Shown piece after piece: positions 1-8,274 of a stretch of DNA of 38,889 nucleotides. Under the pieces are notes generated by a model. The model ran no database searches, had not been told where the DNA came from, and was given only the letters and a program-made list of their open reading frames with translations. A program made the translations under genes and the position numbers. This DNA comes from Thiobacillus sp. GTDB taxonomy: Bacteria > Pseudomonadota > Gammaproteobacteria > Burkholderiales > Thiobacillaceae. Each line of letters opens with the position of its first letter. Position 1 is the first letter of the stretch. The DNA is taken from contig JAJPEP010000060.1 of the NCBI GenBank assembly GCA_021166845.1, forward strand, positions 1-38,889, read 5' to 3'.

Positions 1-1165
1 CGGTCGAACGTGACCGCTGCGCATCAGGTGGTGTTACGCGGTTAAATTGTAATGCCGTCGGTCACGATGGGTCGGTGTTTTTCTCCTTTCTGCTGGTTTT
101 TGGTCGTTCGGTGCGCAGTGAATCGCCGGTCAGCGTGAAGCCGGATGCGCCCCACGGTCTTTGCCCACCCGAAGCCTTGCTCGATGAGTTTTCTCTTCTG
201 CACCGAGATGGCGTAGCCCGCACTGGCAGCGATGGCATCCGGCATCGCGGAGCGGCGCCCCGAGGTGTTTTGCGCCACATGCGGGATGACGTTCATCTCA
301 AGGCAAGCGTCGATGAACTCCTTGGCGTCATAGCCCTTGTCGGCACCCAGCGTGATTTCTGCCTGCGGATTGTCTGCCGCTTGCCGGGCGTCGTCGATCA
401 TCGTCTTGGCCGCTTCGCGCTCGGCAAAGCCATCTGCGGTGGTGACCATGGCGTTGGCCACCAGTCCGTGACGGTTGTCGGTGAGGGTGTGGCCCATGTA
501 GCGCAGCCGGCTGGCGTTGTCGCCTTTGCAGTACAACCGTGCGTCGGCATCGGTGTTCGATACGTGCGTGTCGTTGCTGCGACTCTTGTCCTTGAAGTTG
601 CCGCTGTCGCTATCGTCGTCCGCGCCGTCCTTGCGCACAAAGCTTTTGTGGCCGGCCCACGCCTGGATGAGGGTGCCGTCCACGCTGAAGTGCTCGCCCG
701 AGAGCAGCCCTTTGTGCTCGGCCTGCTCCAGCACCAGGTTGAAGAGTTCAATAACGGCGTCGTGCTCGATCAGACGCTCACGGTTCTTGGTGAAGACGGT
801 GGGCACCCACACGGCGTCGTCCATGGATAGGCCGATGAACCAGCGAAACAGGAGGTTGTATTGGGTCTGCTCCATGAGCTGGCGTTCGGAGCGGACGCTG
901 TAGAACACCTGCAGGAGCATGGCGCGCAAGAGTTTCTCGGGCGCGATGCTGGGGCGCCCGCCTTTGATATCGGCTTCGTACATGCCGGAGAACAATGCAT
1001 CCATCTTCACCAAAGCGGCGTTGACCATCTGGCGGATCGGGCGCAGGGGATGGTCGGCTGGGACGAAGTCCTCCAGCTTGCGCAGGGTGAACAGGCTCTC
1101 GGTGAAGGTGTCGGGTCCGCGCATGAAGGGGGCTATGGCTGGGTCAATGGATCGGTAGCAGTTTA
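1..1165 (-). mobile_element. Probable IS5-family insertion sequence, ends not resolved
   Basis: The transposase frame covers almost the whole interval. The right boundary is placed near 1165 because the restriction-enzyme reading frame upstream loses family similarity at about 1200 and stops at 1163-1165, just beyond the transposase start. The left end is at or before the window edge. No matching inverted repeats were recognised by eye, so the limits are approximate and the element may be a remnant. Confidence 0.45.
42..1124 (-). CDS. IS5-type DDE transposase with aberrant C-terminus
   Basis: Cut-and-paste transposase of the IS5 type, 360 residues. The N-terminal helical region contains the GRPSIAPEKLLRAMLLQ helix that is typical of the family. 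The catalytic DDE set is visible: Asp in FSVDGTLIQAW, Asp in LGADKGYD, and Glu in KRKLIEQGFGWAK, which keeps the R(3)E(6)K spacing. After VGRIR the family normally continues with a segment ending in an AYNLxRxR helix. Here the frame instead reads a basic, low-complexity tail ending VTDGITI, so the 3' end is probably frameshifted, deleted or replaced, and the enzyme may be inactive. It points away from the neighbouring housekeeping genes and sits against a truncated restriction gene. I could not identify terminal inverted repeats or a target duplication. Confidence 0.85.
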   Translation of the reverse strand: MRGPDTFTESLFTLRKLEDFVPADHPLRPIRQMVNAALVKMDALFSGMYEADIKGGRPSIAPEKLLRAMLLQVFYSVRSERQLMEQTQYNLLFRWFIGLSMDDAVWVPTVFTKNRERLIEHDAVIELFNLVLEQAEHKGLLSGEHFSVDGTLIQAWAGHKSFVRKDGADDDSDSGNFKDKSRSNDTHVSNTDADARLYCKGDNASRLRYMGHTLTDNRHGLVANAMVTTADGFAEREAAKTMIDDARQAADNPQAEITLGADKGYDAKEFIDACLEMNVIPHVAQNTSGRRSAMPDAIAASAGYAISVQKRKLIEQGFGWAKTVGRIRLHADRRFTAHRTTKNQQKGEKHRPIVTDGITI

Positions 1166-1459
1166 ACTTCTGTGGGGCTGGAGGCGTGGACCGGGTGGGA
1201 GGTATTTCAGCAGCCTGTTAAGGTCTTTCCCGATGTCCTTGGCTTCTACAAAGCCGATGATGGTTGATCCTTTACGAACGATGTAATCTGGCTTGTTTTC
1301 CCTCTCACGGGTTTTGGGCTCATTGGTTGCGTGGAGATTGGGAATCGAAGCTTCGATCAGGGTTTGCAATGCCGGGCGATGCGTATGCTCGGTTGAGTCG
1401 CCACGTGCCAATGCTTTTTGCAGCAATTGCATGTAAACCAAAATGTGATCGCTGTTCAT
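1163..1459 (-). pseudogene. N-terminal fragment of a type ISP restriction-modification enzyme
   Basis: The 98-residue frame matches the start of large single-chain type ISP restriction-methyltransferases (usually well over 800 residues). Diagnostic stretches are TEHTHRPALQTLIE, ATNEPK, KPDYIV and GFVEAKDIGKDLN. The Asp of KPDYIV and the Glu and Lys of VEAKD fit the PD-(D/E)xK nuclease core that sits at the N-terminus of these proteins. After KDLNRLLKYL the family should continue into more nuclease, helicase and methylase domains. Here it runs into a proline/arginine-rich tail and stops. The break lies beside the insertion sequence, which suggests IS insertion or IS-mediated deletion removed the rest. 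No methylase or helicase part is present, so this is taken as a non-functional remnant. Confidence 0.75.
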
Positions 1460-1488
1460 ATGGGTAAGCTCGTTTAGAGTAAACAGAT

Positions 1489-2556
1489 TTACGGCTGGCG
1501 CCGCAATACCTCAATCGCGTCCAGCAGCGGCGTGACGACGGGCTGGATCTTGCGCCGCATCAGTGAGCCGACCGCGGTGGTCTTGAGGAAAATCGGGCGC
1601 ACGCTGTCGGCATCCGCCGCGGCCAGTGCGTCGAGCGCGGCACAATCCATTTCAAATTGCGGCGCAGCGCCGAGCAGGGCCGCGCGCGCCGCGTTGCGCG
1701 TGGCTTCGTCGGCCTGGCGCAAGGGCGCGCACCACTGCGCCAGCGCATCCAGGGTGTGGTTGACCACTTCCTGAATTTCCGGACGGTCGAGAACCAGCGC
1801 GACGGTGGCGAGGAAGGTCTGCCCCTGCGCCGACAGCGCTTTTTCCAGCAGCGCGCCGTAAGGGTTGCCGGCGAGATGCGGCACGCCGGCGTGATCGGCG
1901 CGCGCAGGACGCGGATTGGGCAGCTGGTCCGGCTGCAGTTCAAGGAAGGCCACGTAATACGAATTGCGGCTGTTGCCGCGCTTCCAGATCGCCAGCCGCT
2001 CGGCATCGGTGAGCACACCCGAAACCAGCATCACCGCGACGGTATCGAGAATGCCGACGTCGTCCTCGTGCAGGAACGCCAGGTGGTCGACCAGGAATTG
2101 GGCGAGCGTGCGCCCCATGCTGCCCCGGCACACCGCATCGCGCATCAGCATCAGCCGCGCATTCTCGAGGGTCGGCATGCACCACCAGGCGTAGCGCGCG
2201 AGTTCGTCGGTGAGCGCGGGCGAGTGCACCACCGCCACCACCGCTTCTTCTTCGGCGATCAACAGCAGCTGCGCCAGATGCTGGATTGACAACCCCGCCT
2301 GCGACTGCCGGGTCCAGCGCGTCAGATGTACCGGGTAGCCGCCGGGCGAACCGAGCGCGTGACCGGACAGCATCTCGCGCACCCGCTTCAGATAGCGGTC
2401 GGCGCGCTCGTTGGGTTTCAGCGGCACGCTGGCCTCGCCCTGCGGGGTCAGCGCCCACAGCGTCATGTTCGATTCGTCGATGCGGACGGCCTTGAGTTCG
2501 GTGTTGAACAGGACGTTGAGGCGCAGCTCGTCTTCGGGGGAAAGTTCGTCGTTCAT
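1489..2556 (-). CDS. dsrS: DsrS-like sulfur metabolism protein
   Basis: Soluble 355-residue protein without signal peptide or membrane segments. The N-terminus (LSPEDELRLNVLF), the GHALGSPGGYPVHLTRWTR segment and the ELARYAWWCMPT segment resemble, from memory, DsrS of sulfur oxidisers, the last gene of the dsr cluster in Allochromatium. Its biochemical role is not established. The frame stays open for 35 more codons upstream, but those codons translate an intergenic repeat, so I start at the ATG whose product begins MNDELSPED; a weak AAGG lies about 9 nt before it. It follows hemL on the same strand after about 110 nt. No other dsr genes are visible, so it is an orphan copy here. The family name comes from recalled similarity. 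Confidence 0.6.
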   Translation of the reverse strand: MNDELSPEDELRLNVLFNTELKAVRIDESNMTLWALTPQGEASVPLKPNERADRYLKRVREMLSGHALGSPGGYPVHLTRWTRQSQAGLSIQHLAQLLLIAEEEAVVAVVHSPALTDELARYAWWCMPTLENARLMLMRDAVCRGSMGRTLAQFLVDHLAFLHEDDVGILDTVAVMLVSGVLTDAERLAIWKRGNSRNSYYVAFLELQPDQLPNPRPARADHAGVPHLAGNPYGALLEKALSAQGQTFLATVALVLDRPEIQEVVNHTLDALAQWCAPLRQADEATRNAARAALLGAAPQFEMDCAALDALAAADADSVRPIFLKTTAVGSLMRRKIQPVVTPLLDAIEVLRRQP

Positions 2557-2598
2557 GCGGAAAAACCTTTTTTTATCCGCGAATACCCGGAGGGCATA

Positions 2599-2652
2599 AA
2601 GGACGCGAAGGAACGCGAAGGGGAAACCCTCTTTCGCGAACTTCGCGTCCTT
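2599..2652. repeat. Long imperfect intergenic hairpin with 12-bp perfect outer arms
   Basis: AAGGACGCGAAG at 2599-2610 is the exact reverse complement of 2641-2652. Between them a second dyad (CGCGAA...GGG and CCC...TTTCGCG) extends the pairing towards a short A-rich loop. It lies between hemL and dsrS, both on the minus strand. It probably belongs to a dispersed GC-rich repeat family. It could shape mRNA stability or attenuate dsrS relative to hemL, but no U-run follows to make it a classical terminator. Confidence 0.65.
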
Positions 2653-2666
2653 CGCGGACAAAGTCT

Positions 2667-3944
2667 TTAAAGCGTCTTGAACACTTCACGTGCGGCGGCG
2701 ACCGTGGCGTCGATGTCGGCGTCGCTGTGGGCGGCCGAGACGAAGCCCGCCTCGAACGCCGACGGCGCGAGGTAGATGCCGCGGTCGAGCATGGCATGGA
2801 AGAAGCGGTTGAAGGCCTCCTTGTCACACTGCATCACTTCGGCAAAACTCGCCGGCGGCCTGGCCGCGAAGTACAGGCCGAACATGCCGCCGACCGAGTC
2901 GGCGCAGAAGGTGACGGCGGCGTCCGCTGCGGCCAGGGTCAGCCCCTTCACCAGCCGCTCGGTGCTGGCGGCGAGGCGCGCGTGGAAGCCCGGTTCGGAA
3001 ATCGCGGCGAGCGTAGCGAGGCCGGCGGCCACCGCGACCGGATTGCCCGACAGCGTGCCGGCCTGGTACACCGGACCGTTCGGCGCCAGCTTGTCCATGA
3101 CGTCGGCGCGGCCGCCGAAGGCGCCCACCGGCATGCCGCCGCCGATGACCTTGCCGAGCGTGGTCAGATCAGGCTTGATGCCGAGCAGTTTCTGCGCGCA
3201 GCCGAGATCGACGCGGAAGCCGGTCATCACCTCGTCGAAGATCAGTAGCGCGCCGTGCGCATCGCACAGGCGGCGCATCGCGGCCATGAATTCGGCGGTC
3301 GGTTTGACCAGATTCATGTTGCCGGCGAAGGGCTCGACGATGATGCAGGCGATCTCGTTGCCGATCTCGGCGAAGGTGCGCTCCAGCCCGGCGACATCGT
3401 TGTAGTCGAGCACGATCGTCTGTGCCGCGGTTTCGGGCGGCACTCCGGCCGAGGTGGGGTTGCCGAAGGTAAGCGCGCCGGAGCCGGCCTTCACCAAGAG
3501 GAAGTCGGCGTGGCCGTGGTAGCAGCCCTCGAACTTGATGAACTTGCTGCGCCCGGTAAACCCTCTGGCCAGGCGGATCGCGCTCATTGTCGCCTCGGTG
3601 CCGGACGACACCAGCCGCACCTTCTCGATGCTCGGCACCAGTTCGACGATGCGGCGGGCGATGGTGAGTTCGGCCTCGGACGGCGCGCCGAACGACAGGC
3701 CGTTGGCGGCGGCGTCGGCAACCGCCTTCACCGTGCCGGGGTGAGCGTGGCCGAGGATGGCCGGGCCCCACGAGCCGACGTAGTCGATGTATTCGCGGCC
3801 GTCGGCGTCCCACACGCGCGATCCCTTGGCGCGGCTGAAGAACACCGGGGTGCCGCCGACGCTCTTGAAGGCGCGCACCGGCGAGTTCACCCCGCCGGGG
3901 ATGACGTGTTGCGATTGTTCGAAAAGCTGTTCGTTGCGGGTCAT
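2667..3944 (-). CDS. hemL: Glutamate-1-semialdehyde 2,1-aminomutase
   Basis: PLP-dependent cytoplasmic enzyme that converts glutamate-1-semialdehyde to 5-aminolevulinate in the C5 route of tetrapyrrole synthesis. The 425-residue length is normal. Family landmarks are the N-terminal [29 protein letters not shown] (phosphate-binding region), [20 protein letters not shown] with the PLP-contacting Asp, and [18 protein letters not shown] with the Schiff-base lysine at about residue 265. The start codon overlaps the thiE stop by 4 nt, which implies translational coupling. This places haem synthesis in the same transcript as thiamine synthesis genes and upstream of the DsrS-like gene. All expected active-site residues seen are intact. 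Confidence 0.97.
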   Translation of the reverse strand: MTRNEQLFEQSQHVIPGGVNSPVRAFKSVGGTPVFFSRAKGSRVWDADGREYIDYVGSWGPAILGHAHPGTVKAVADAAANGLSFGAPSEAELTIARRIVELVPSIEKVRLVSSGTEATMSAIRLARGFTGRSKFIKFEGCYHGHADFLLVKAGSGALTFGNPTSAGVPPETAAQTIVLDYNDVAGLERTFAEIGNEIACIIVEPFAGNMNLVKPTAEFMAAMRRLCDAHGALLIFDEVMTGFRVDLGCAQKLLGIKPDLTTLGKVIGGGMPVGAFGGRADVMDKLAPNGPVYQAGTLSGNPVAVAAGLATLAAISEPGFHARLAASTERLVKGLTLAAADAAVTFCADSVGGMFGLYFAARPPASFAEVMQCDKEAFNRFFHAMLDRGIYLAPSAFEAGFVSAAHSDADIDATVAAAREVFKTL

Positions 3945-4585
3945 TGTTCGGATTCCGTTTCAAATAAATGATTCAGGGCGCGCGCGGCTGCGCGGATGTC
4001 GGGCGTGTCGAACAGGGCTGACAGCACCGCGAGGCTGTCGGCGCCGGCGTCCAGCAACCGCGGCGCGTTCTCCAGCGTGATGCCGCCGATGGCGACCAGC
4101 GGCACGTGGATCCGCGGCGCCGCCTCGCGCAGCAGGTCGAGGCCGGCGCGCCCGGCGGCTGGCTTGGTCGGCGACGCAAAGAAGCTGCCGAAGGCGACAT
4201 AGTCGGCGCCGGCGGCTTGGGCGGCCAACGCCAGTTCGAGGCTTTGGTAGCACGATGCGCCGATGATTTTATCCTTGCCGAGAATGATGCGCGCCTCGCG
4301 CAGGCTGGCGTCGTCGCGCCCCAGGTGGATGCCGTCGGCTTCGCACAGGTCGGCCAGCCGCAGGTCGTCGTTGACGATCAGCGGCACGCCGAATTGGCGG
4401 CATAGCGTGACCAGTTCGCTCGCCTGTTCGTGGCGGCGCGCCACGTCGCCCGATTTATCGCGGTATTGCACGGCGGCCACGCCGCCCGCCAGCGCCGCTT
4501 CGACCTGCGCCAGCAAATATCCGGTGTCCGCGGTTTCGGGGGTGATGGCGTACACGCCGCCGGGGAATTTTGCCGAATCAGGCAT
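3941..4585 (-). CDS. thiE: Thiamine-phosphate synthase
   Basis: Joins HMP pyrophosphate and the thiazole phosphate to give thiamine monophosphate; cytosolic TIM-barrel enzyme. Visible motifs are VYAIT at strand 1, [10 protein letters not shown] with the pyrophosphate-binding residues, [22 protein letters not shown] and the phosphate-binding VAIGGIT. I chose the ATG at 4585 (about 214 residues, starting MPDSAKF) because GGAAGG lies just upstream and it reduces overlap with thiD to 8 nt. An in-frame ATG six codons earlier (4603) is possible. The gene overlaps thiD upstream and hemL downstream, so the three are very likely co-transcribed and coupled. Confidence 0.95.
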   Translation of the reverse strand: MPDSAKFPGGVYAITPETADTGYLLAQVEAALAGGVAAVQYRDKSGDVARRHEQASELVTLCRQFGVPLIVNDDLRLADLCEADGIHLGRDDASLREARIILGKDKIIGASCYQSLELALAAQAAGADYVAFGSFFASPTKPAAGRAGLDLLREAAPRIHVPLVAIGGITLENAPRLLDAGADSLAVLSALFDTPDIRAAARALNHLFETESEQ

Positions 4586-5420
4586 TGCCTTCCGTCTGTC
4601 CATCCTGGGCCCAGAAGAAACGCTCGGGGATGTATTGCCCCATGCCGGGGCGGAAGGCGGCCTTCAGCGTTTCATAGGTGAAGTGCTGGGCATCGCGCAC
4701 CGCGGTCGGCACGTCCTGGCCATACGCCAGCGCGGCCGCGATGGCCGAGGCGAGCGTGCAGCCGGAGCCGTGGTAGCTGCCGGGCAGGCGGTCCCAGGCA
4801 TCGGTCTGCACGTGGCCGTTGGCGTCGTACAGGCTGTTCAGCACGCGCGGCGTGGCTTCGTGGGTGCCGGTGATGAGCACGTATTCGCAGCCGAGATCGG
4901 TCAGGTGCGCGGCGCAGCCGGCGAGGTCCATGTCGTCCTCGTCCGACTCGAACAGCGCCAGACGGCGCGCCTCGTGGCTATTGGGCGTGAGGATGCTGGT
5001 CTGCGGGATCAGCAGGTCGCGCATGGCGGAGATCATGTCCTCGGTGGCGAGTTCGTCGCCGCGTCCGGACGCCAGCACCGGGTCGAGGATGACCGGGATG
5101 TCGGGGTAGTCGGCGAGGATTTCGGCGATGACCGCCATCGACTCGGGGCTGCCCAGCATGCCGAGCTTGAACGCGGCCACCGGCACGTCTTCGAGCAGCA
5201 TGCGCGCCTGATCCATCACCCATTCGGCATCGATGGCGAGCACTTCGTCGACCCGGGCGGTGTCCTGCACCGTGATCGCGGTGATGACCGACAGCGGATG
5301 GCAGCCCATGCTGGCCAGCGTCAGCAGGTCGGCCTGGATGCCCGCGCCGCCGGTCGGATCGGACGCGGCAAAGCTGAGCACCAGCGGCGGCGTGGTTCTG
5401 GGGACGAAAATAGGGGACAT
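4578..5420 (-). CDS. thiD: Bifunctional hydroxymethylpyrimidine / phosphomethylpyrimidine kinase
   Basis: Ribokinase-fold enzyme that phosphorylates HMP and then HMP-P to HMP-PP, the pyrimidine donor used by ThiE. The 280-residue protein begins with the substrate-binding ASDPTGGAGIQADL. It has VILDPVLASGRGDEL in the middle and the anion-hole/catalytic loop YHGSGCTLASAIAAALA near the C-terminus. The first gene of the thiD-thiE-hemL run, it is transcribed divergently from the rubredoxin gene across a 53-nt gap. No TPP riboswitch (THI box) is recognisable in that short gap, so regulation by thiamine is not evident from sequence. Confidence 0.96.
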   Translation of the reverse strand: MSPIFVPRTTPPLVLSFAASDPTGGAGIQADLLTLASMGCHPLSVITAITVQDTARVDEVLAIDAEWVMDQARMLLEDVPVAAFKLGMLGSPESMAVIAEILADYPDIPVILDPVLASGRGDELATEDMISAMRDLLIPQTSILTPNSHEARRLALFESDEDDMDLAGCAAHLTDLGCEYVLITGTHEATPRVLNSLYDANGHVQTDAWDRLPGSYHGSGCTLASAIAAALAYGQDVPTAVRDAQHFTYETLKAAFRPGMGQYIPERFFWAQDGQTEGNA

Positions 5421-5473
5421 GGCGTCGCTGCTTTAGAATCAAGCGCTGATTTTAGCTGATTCCTTTACCTCCC

Positions 5474-5656
5474 ATGTCCGACCCCGCCGAATACAAAAGC
5501 TGGATGTGCCTGATCTGTGGCTACATCTATCGCGAGGAAACCGGTGCACCCGAGGACGGGATTGCGCCCGGTACCCGCTGGGAGGACGTGCCGATCAACT
5601 GGACCTGCCCGGATTGCGGGGCGCGCAAGGACGATTTCGAGAGGGTTGCGTTTTGA
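5474..5656 (+). CDS. Rubredoxin
   Basis: A 60-residue one-iron electron carrier. The four iron ligands are Cys12 and Cys15 (CLICG) and Cys45 and Cys48 (CPDCG). The acidic loop between them has the usual rubredoxin pattern, with GAPEDGIAPGTRWEDVP. It is cytoplasmic, without a signal peptide. It is divergent to thiD and has no recognisable redox partner (rubredoxin reductase, alkane hydroxylase) in the window. Small rubredoxins beside haem or thiamine genes are common in betaproteobacteria, but the physiological partner cannot be read from this context. Confidence 0.95.
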   Translation: MSDPAEYKSWMCLICGYIYREETGAPEDGIAPGTRWEDVPINWTCPDCGARKDDFERVAF

Positions 5657-5819
5657 CGTTTGGCTTTTTGTGTGCACCCGCTCAAGAATGTGCCGGAACC
5701 GGCGATAGTGCATAGGCATATCGAGTATGTGGCCATAGTAATGGCCCGCTGCCATGAATCGACCCTGTCAATGGTGCGGCAAGATAAAAACCGGGGTAAA
5801 TATCAATCAGGAGACGACG

Positions 5820-6722
5820 ATGATTTTGCGGTGGATGACAGCGTGGGTTCTGCTTGTTTTTTCGGCAAGCGTGTGGGCGGTTTCCCCTTATATTCAAGGG
5901 GACCCGGTTGCGGGCGGCAACGTACAGGCAGCGGCGGCGGCAGTCGAGGCCAAGCTCAAGGGCGGCGGCTTCAAGGTGGTCGGCAAATATTTCCCCAAAA
6001 GCCTGGCGGGGTATGGGGTGGTGATTGCCACCGACAATGCCATGCTCGATGAAGTGGGATCGGCGGGCGGCCACGCGGTGCTGGGCGCGGCGATCCGGGT
6101 GGGGGTGAAAGCGGACGGCAGTGTCGCCTACACCAATCCGGATTACTGGTACCGGGCCTATTTTCGCAAGGCCTTTGACAGGAAGGAGGCGGCGGTCAAG
6201 GCGCTGCAGACGCGTTTGCAGGGCGCGCTGGGTGCAGGCAAAGGACAGGGCGGGGACGAATCGCCCGGCAATCTGACCAATTACCGTTACATGATCGGCA
6301 TGGAGCGCATCGACTCGTACAAGAACAAGCTGGCCGAGTACGGCAGCTTTGCCGAGGCGGTGAAGACGGTTCGTGAGAACCTGGCCAAAGGGGTGAGCAA
6401 GACGACCAAGGTCTACGAAGTCGTGATGCCGGACCGCAAGCTGGCCGTGTTCGGGGTGGCGATGAACGACAGCGGCAACAGCGATGGCGAATGGATCAAG
6501 AAAATCGACATGCAGGGCAGCGTCGCGGGCCTGCCTTACGAGATTTACGTGATCGACAAGGTGGTGGGTTCTCCGCATGGCCGTTTCCGCATTGCCCTGG
6601 CTTTCCCCGATGTGGGGATGGGGCAGTTCATGCGCATTTCGTCCCTGCCGAACACCATCGTCGAGACCATGAGTGCCGTTGCCGGCGCCGAGAAGGCGTC
6701 CAGCGGAGATTCCTGGCAGTAA
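5820..6722 (+). CDS. Secreted protein of unknown function, first half DUF302-like
   Basis: A 300-residue exported protein. The start is set by a strong AGGAGA 5 nt before ATG 5820 and by the signal peptide it opens (about 20 residues, WVLLVFSASVWA). The mature part begins VSPYIQGDP. Residues about 38-110 contain AAVEAKLKGGGFKVVGKYF, then LGAAIRVGVKADGSVAYTNPDYWYR. That pattern of an amphipathic helix, Gly-Phe turn, and 'L-x-x-R-V-x-V-x-x-DG-x-V' strand recalls DUF302, but the match is weak. The second half has no family I recognise; it contains a lysine-rich GVSKTTKVYEVVMPDRK region. There are no cysteines in the mature chain, so no disulfide or haem site. It is monocistronic: a hairpin terminator follows 28 nt after the stop. 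Confidence 0.75.
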   Translation: MILRWMTAWVLLVFSASVWAVSPYIQGDPVAGGNVQAAAAAVEAKLKGGGFKVVGKYFPKSLAGYGVVIATDNAMLDEVGSAGGHAVLGAAIRVGVKADGSVAYTNPDYWYRAYFRKAFDRKEAAVKALQTRLQGALGAGKGQGGDESPGNLTNYRYMIGMERIDSYKNKLAEYGSFAEAVKTVRENLAKGVSKTTKVYEVVMPDRKLAVFGVAMNDSGNSDGEWIKKIDMQGSVAGLPYEIYVIDKVVGSPHGRFRIALAFPDVGMGQFMRISSLPNTIVETMSAVAGAEKASSGDSWQ

Positions 6723-6749
6723 GGCCGCGGCTTGTGCGGACACGAAGGG

Positions 6750-6774
6750 GGCGCTGCGCTGCAGCGCCTTTTTT
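6750..6774 (+). terminator. Rho-independent terminator
   Basis: GGCGCTGC and GCAGCGCC form an 8-bp perfect GC-rich stem around a GCT loop, followed directly by six T. It ends the secreted-protein transcript and isolates it from the pil genes. Confidence 0.9.
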
Positions 6775-6906
6775 CATTTGCGGATCGAAAAGCGCGCATG
6801 CGATGGCGTCGGCAGGCCGCTAAAGAAGCCGGAACCGCTGCCGTAATGGTAAGCACACAGGGTGTGCGGCAGGTGCTGCGCGCCCGAGCTCTGGTGGAGA
6901 AAACGT

Positions 6907-7299
6907 GTGGATAACGAAGCATTGAAAGGCATCAAAGTGATGGTCATCGATGACAGCAACACCATACGCCGCAGCGCGGAAATATTTCTGAATCAGGCGG
7001 GCTGTGAAGTCATCCTGGCGCAGGATGGCTTCGATGCGCTGTCCAAAATCACCGACCATGATCCGGATGTGGTGTTTGTCGACATCATGATGCCGCGACT
7101 CGACGGTTACCAGACTTGTTCGCTGATCAAGCGCAATGCCAAATATCGGGCCACCCCGGTCATCATGCTGTCGTCCAAGGACGGTCTGTTCGATCGCGCA
7201 CGTGGCCGCATGGTGGGATCGGATCAGTATCTGACCAAGCCTTTCACCAAGGACACGCTGCTGATGGCGGTGCGCGAGCACACGTGCGCCAGAACCTAA
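6907..7299 (+). CDS. pilG: Twitching-motility response regulator PilG
   Basis: Single CheY-like receiver domain, 130 residues with a GTG start. GGTGGAGA lies about 7 nt upstream and the product begins VDNEALKGIKVMVIDDS. The acidic pocket is MVIDDSNTIRR, the phospho-acceptor Asp is in VVFVDIMMPRLDGYQ, and the conserved switch Thr/Ser and Lys are in VIMLSSKD and YLTKPF. In the Pil-Chp system PilG is phosphorylated by ChpA and promotes pilus extension and cAMP signalling. First gene of the pilGHIJ-chpA cluster, with a 23-nt gap to pilH. The frame extends upstream to an ATG at 6862, but that segment (MCGRCCAPELWW) is not family-like. Confidence 0.93.
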   Translation: MDNEALKGIKVMVIDDSNTIRRSAEIFLNQAGCEVILAQDGFDALSKITDHDPDVVFVDIMMPRLDGYQTCSLIKRNAKYRATPVIMLSSKDGLFDRARGRMVGSDQYLTKPFTKDTLLMAVREHTCART

Positions 7300-7322
7300 C
7301 TGTTTTTCAAGGAGCATAGATT

Positions 7323-7688
7323 ATGGCGATCAGCCGAATTCTGGTTGTGGACGATTCCCCCACTGAACGTTTTTTCCTGTCCGAGTTGCTGGTCAAGAAC
7401 GGCTACCTGGTCAGCATGGCCGAAAGCGGCGAAGAGGCCGTCGCGCAGGCCAAACAGACACTGCCCGATCTGATCGTGATGGACGTCGTGATGCCAGGCA
7501 TGAACGGCTATCAGGCGACCCGCATGATCGGCAAGGAGGAGGCAACCAAGCATATCCCCGTCATCATGTGCACCACCAAGGGACAGGAAACCGACAAGGT
7601 GTGGGGCATGCGCCAGGGCGCGAAGGCCTATCTGGTGAAGCCGGTGAAGCCGGAAGACCTGCTGTCGCAAATCAAGGCGCTGGACTGA
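7323..7688 (+). CDS. pilH: Twitching-motility response regulator PilH
   Basis: Second stand-alone receiver, 121 residues: ILVVDDSPTERFF (acidic pair), LIVMDVVMPGMNGYQ (phospho-acceptor Asp), VIMCTTKGQETDK and YLVKPVKPEDLL with the conserved Lys. PilH acts opposite to PilG, favouring pilus retraction or draining phosphate from the kinase. AAGGAG is well placed 8 nt before the ATG. It is 10 nt upstream of pilI, in the same transcript. The domain fills the entire protein, so there is no output domain. Confidence 0.94.
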   Translation: MAISRILVVDDSPTERFFLSELLVKNGYLVSMAESGEEAVAQAKQTLPDLIVMDVVMPGMNGYQATRMIGKEEATKHIPVIMCTTKGQETDKVWGMRQGAKAYLVKPVKPEDLLSQIKALD

Positions 7689-7698
7689 GCGGACCGCC

Positions 7699-8223
7699 AT
7701 GGCCAAGAAATTCAACCTGCGCGAATTTCAGACCACGCTTTCGCAGAAATTGCAGGCCGCGTCCAGCCGCGACAACACCGGATCCCGTCTGGGTTTCCGG
7801 GTGGGCGACGTGAACTGGCTGGTGAGCCTCTCCGACACCGAGGAAGTCATCCCGGTGCCGCCCATCGTCAAGGTGCCCGGCGGCTGCCGGTGGTTTCGCG
7901 GTGTTGCCAATATACGTGGCAACCTGTTCGCGGTGAGCGATTTTGCCGACTTCATGGGGCAGGGCGTGACACCCGATCATGCCGATTGCCGTCTGCTGAT
8001 TCCGCACCACGATTTTGGCGTGAACGCGGCGCTGCTGGTGCGCAGCACCCTGGGCCTGAAGAACATCAACCGTTACCAGTTGCGCGGCGATCGCACGGCC
8101 CGCTATCCGTGGGTGGCTCGGCAGTACGCGGACGAAGCGGGCGCCGACTGGTGCGACATGGATTTCGGGCAATTGCTGGGCAATACCGATTTTCTCAAGG
8201 TTGAGGCGCAATTCGGCAACTGA
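7699..8223 (+). CDS. pilI: CheW-like scaffold protein PilI
   Basis: A 174-residue CheW-fold coupling protein that links the receptor PilJ to the kinase ChpA at the cell pole. The CheW core is visible as LGFRVGDVNWLVSLSD, EVIPVPPI, GCRWFRGVANIRGNLFAVSDF (the hallmark GxxNxRG turn) and LLVRSTLGLKN. The N-terminal ~30 residues (KKFNLREFQTTLSQKL) form a helical extension that is usual in PilI. It sits between pilH (10-nt gap) and pilJ (51-nt gap). No anomalies. Confidence 0.93.
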   Translation: MAKKFNLREFQTTLSQKLQAASSRDNTGSRLGFRVGDVNWLVSLSDTEEVIPVPPIVKVPGGCRWFRGVANIRGNLFAVSDFADFMGQGVTPDHADCRLLIPHHDFGVNAALLVRSTLGLKNINRYQLRGDRTARYPWVARQYADEAGADWCDMDFGQLLGNTDFLKVEAQFGN

Positions 8224-8274
8224 TTGGTTATTCAAAACGGGGCGCGCTGGCGCCGATAGCGGGGGATTGGAGCA

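Noticed and set aside
75-1166. Open frames on the plus strand opposite the transposase (up to 251 codons)
   Set aside because: They are antisense shadows of a GC-rich gene; the minus-strand product has clear transposase motifs while these have none.
2557-2661. 35-codon N-terminal extension of the DsrS-like protein
   Set aside because: It translates the intergenic hairpin repeat and is not family-like; the internal ATG gives the expected N-terminus.
5421-5473. TPP riboswitch before thiD
   Set aside because: Only 53 nt separate thiD and the rubredoxin gene, too little for a THI box, and no CUGAGA-type core is seen.
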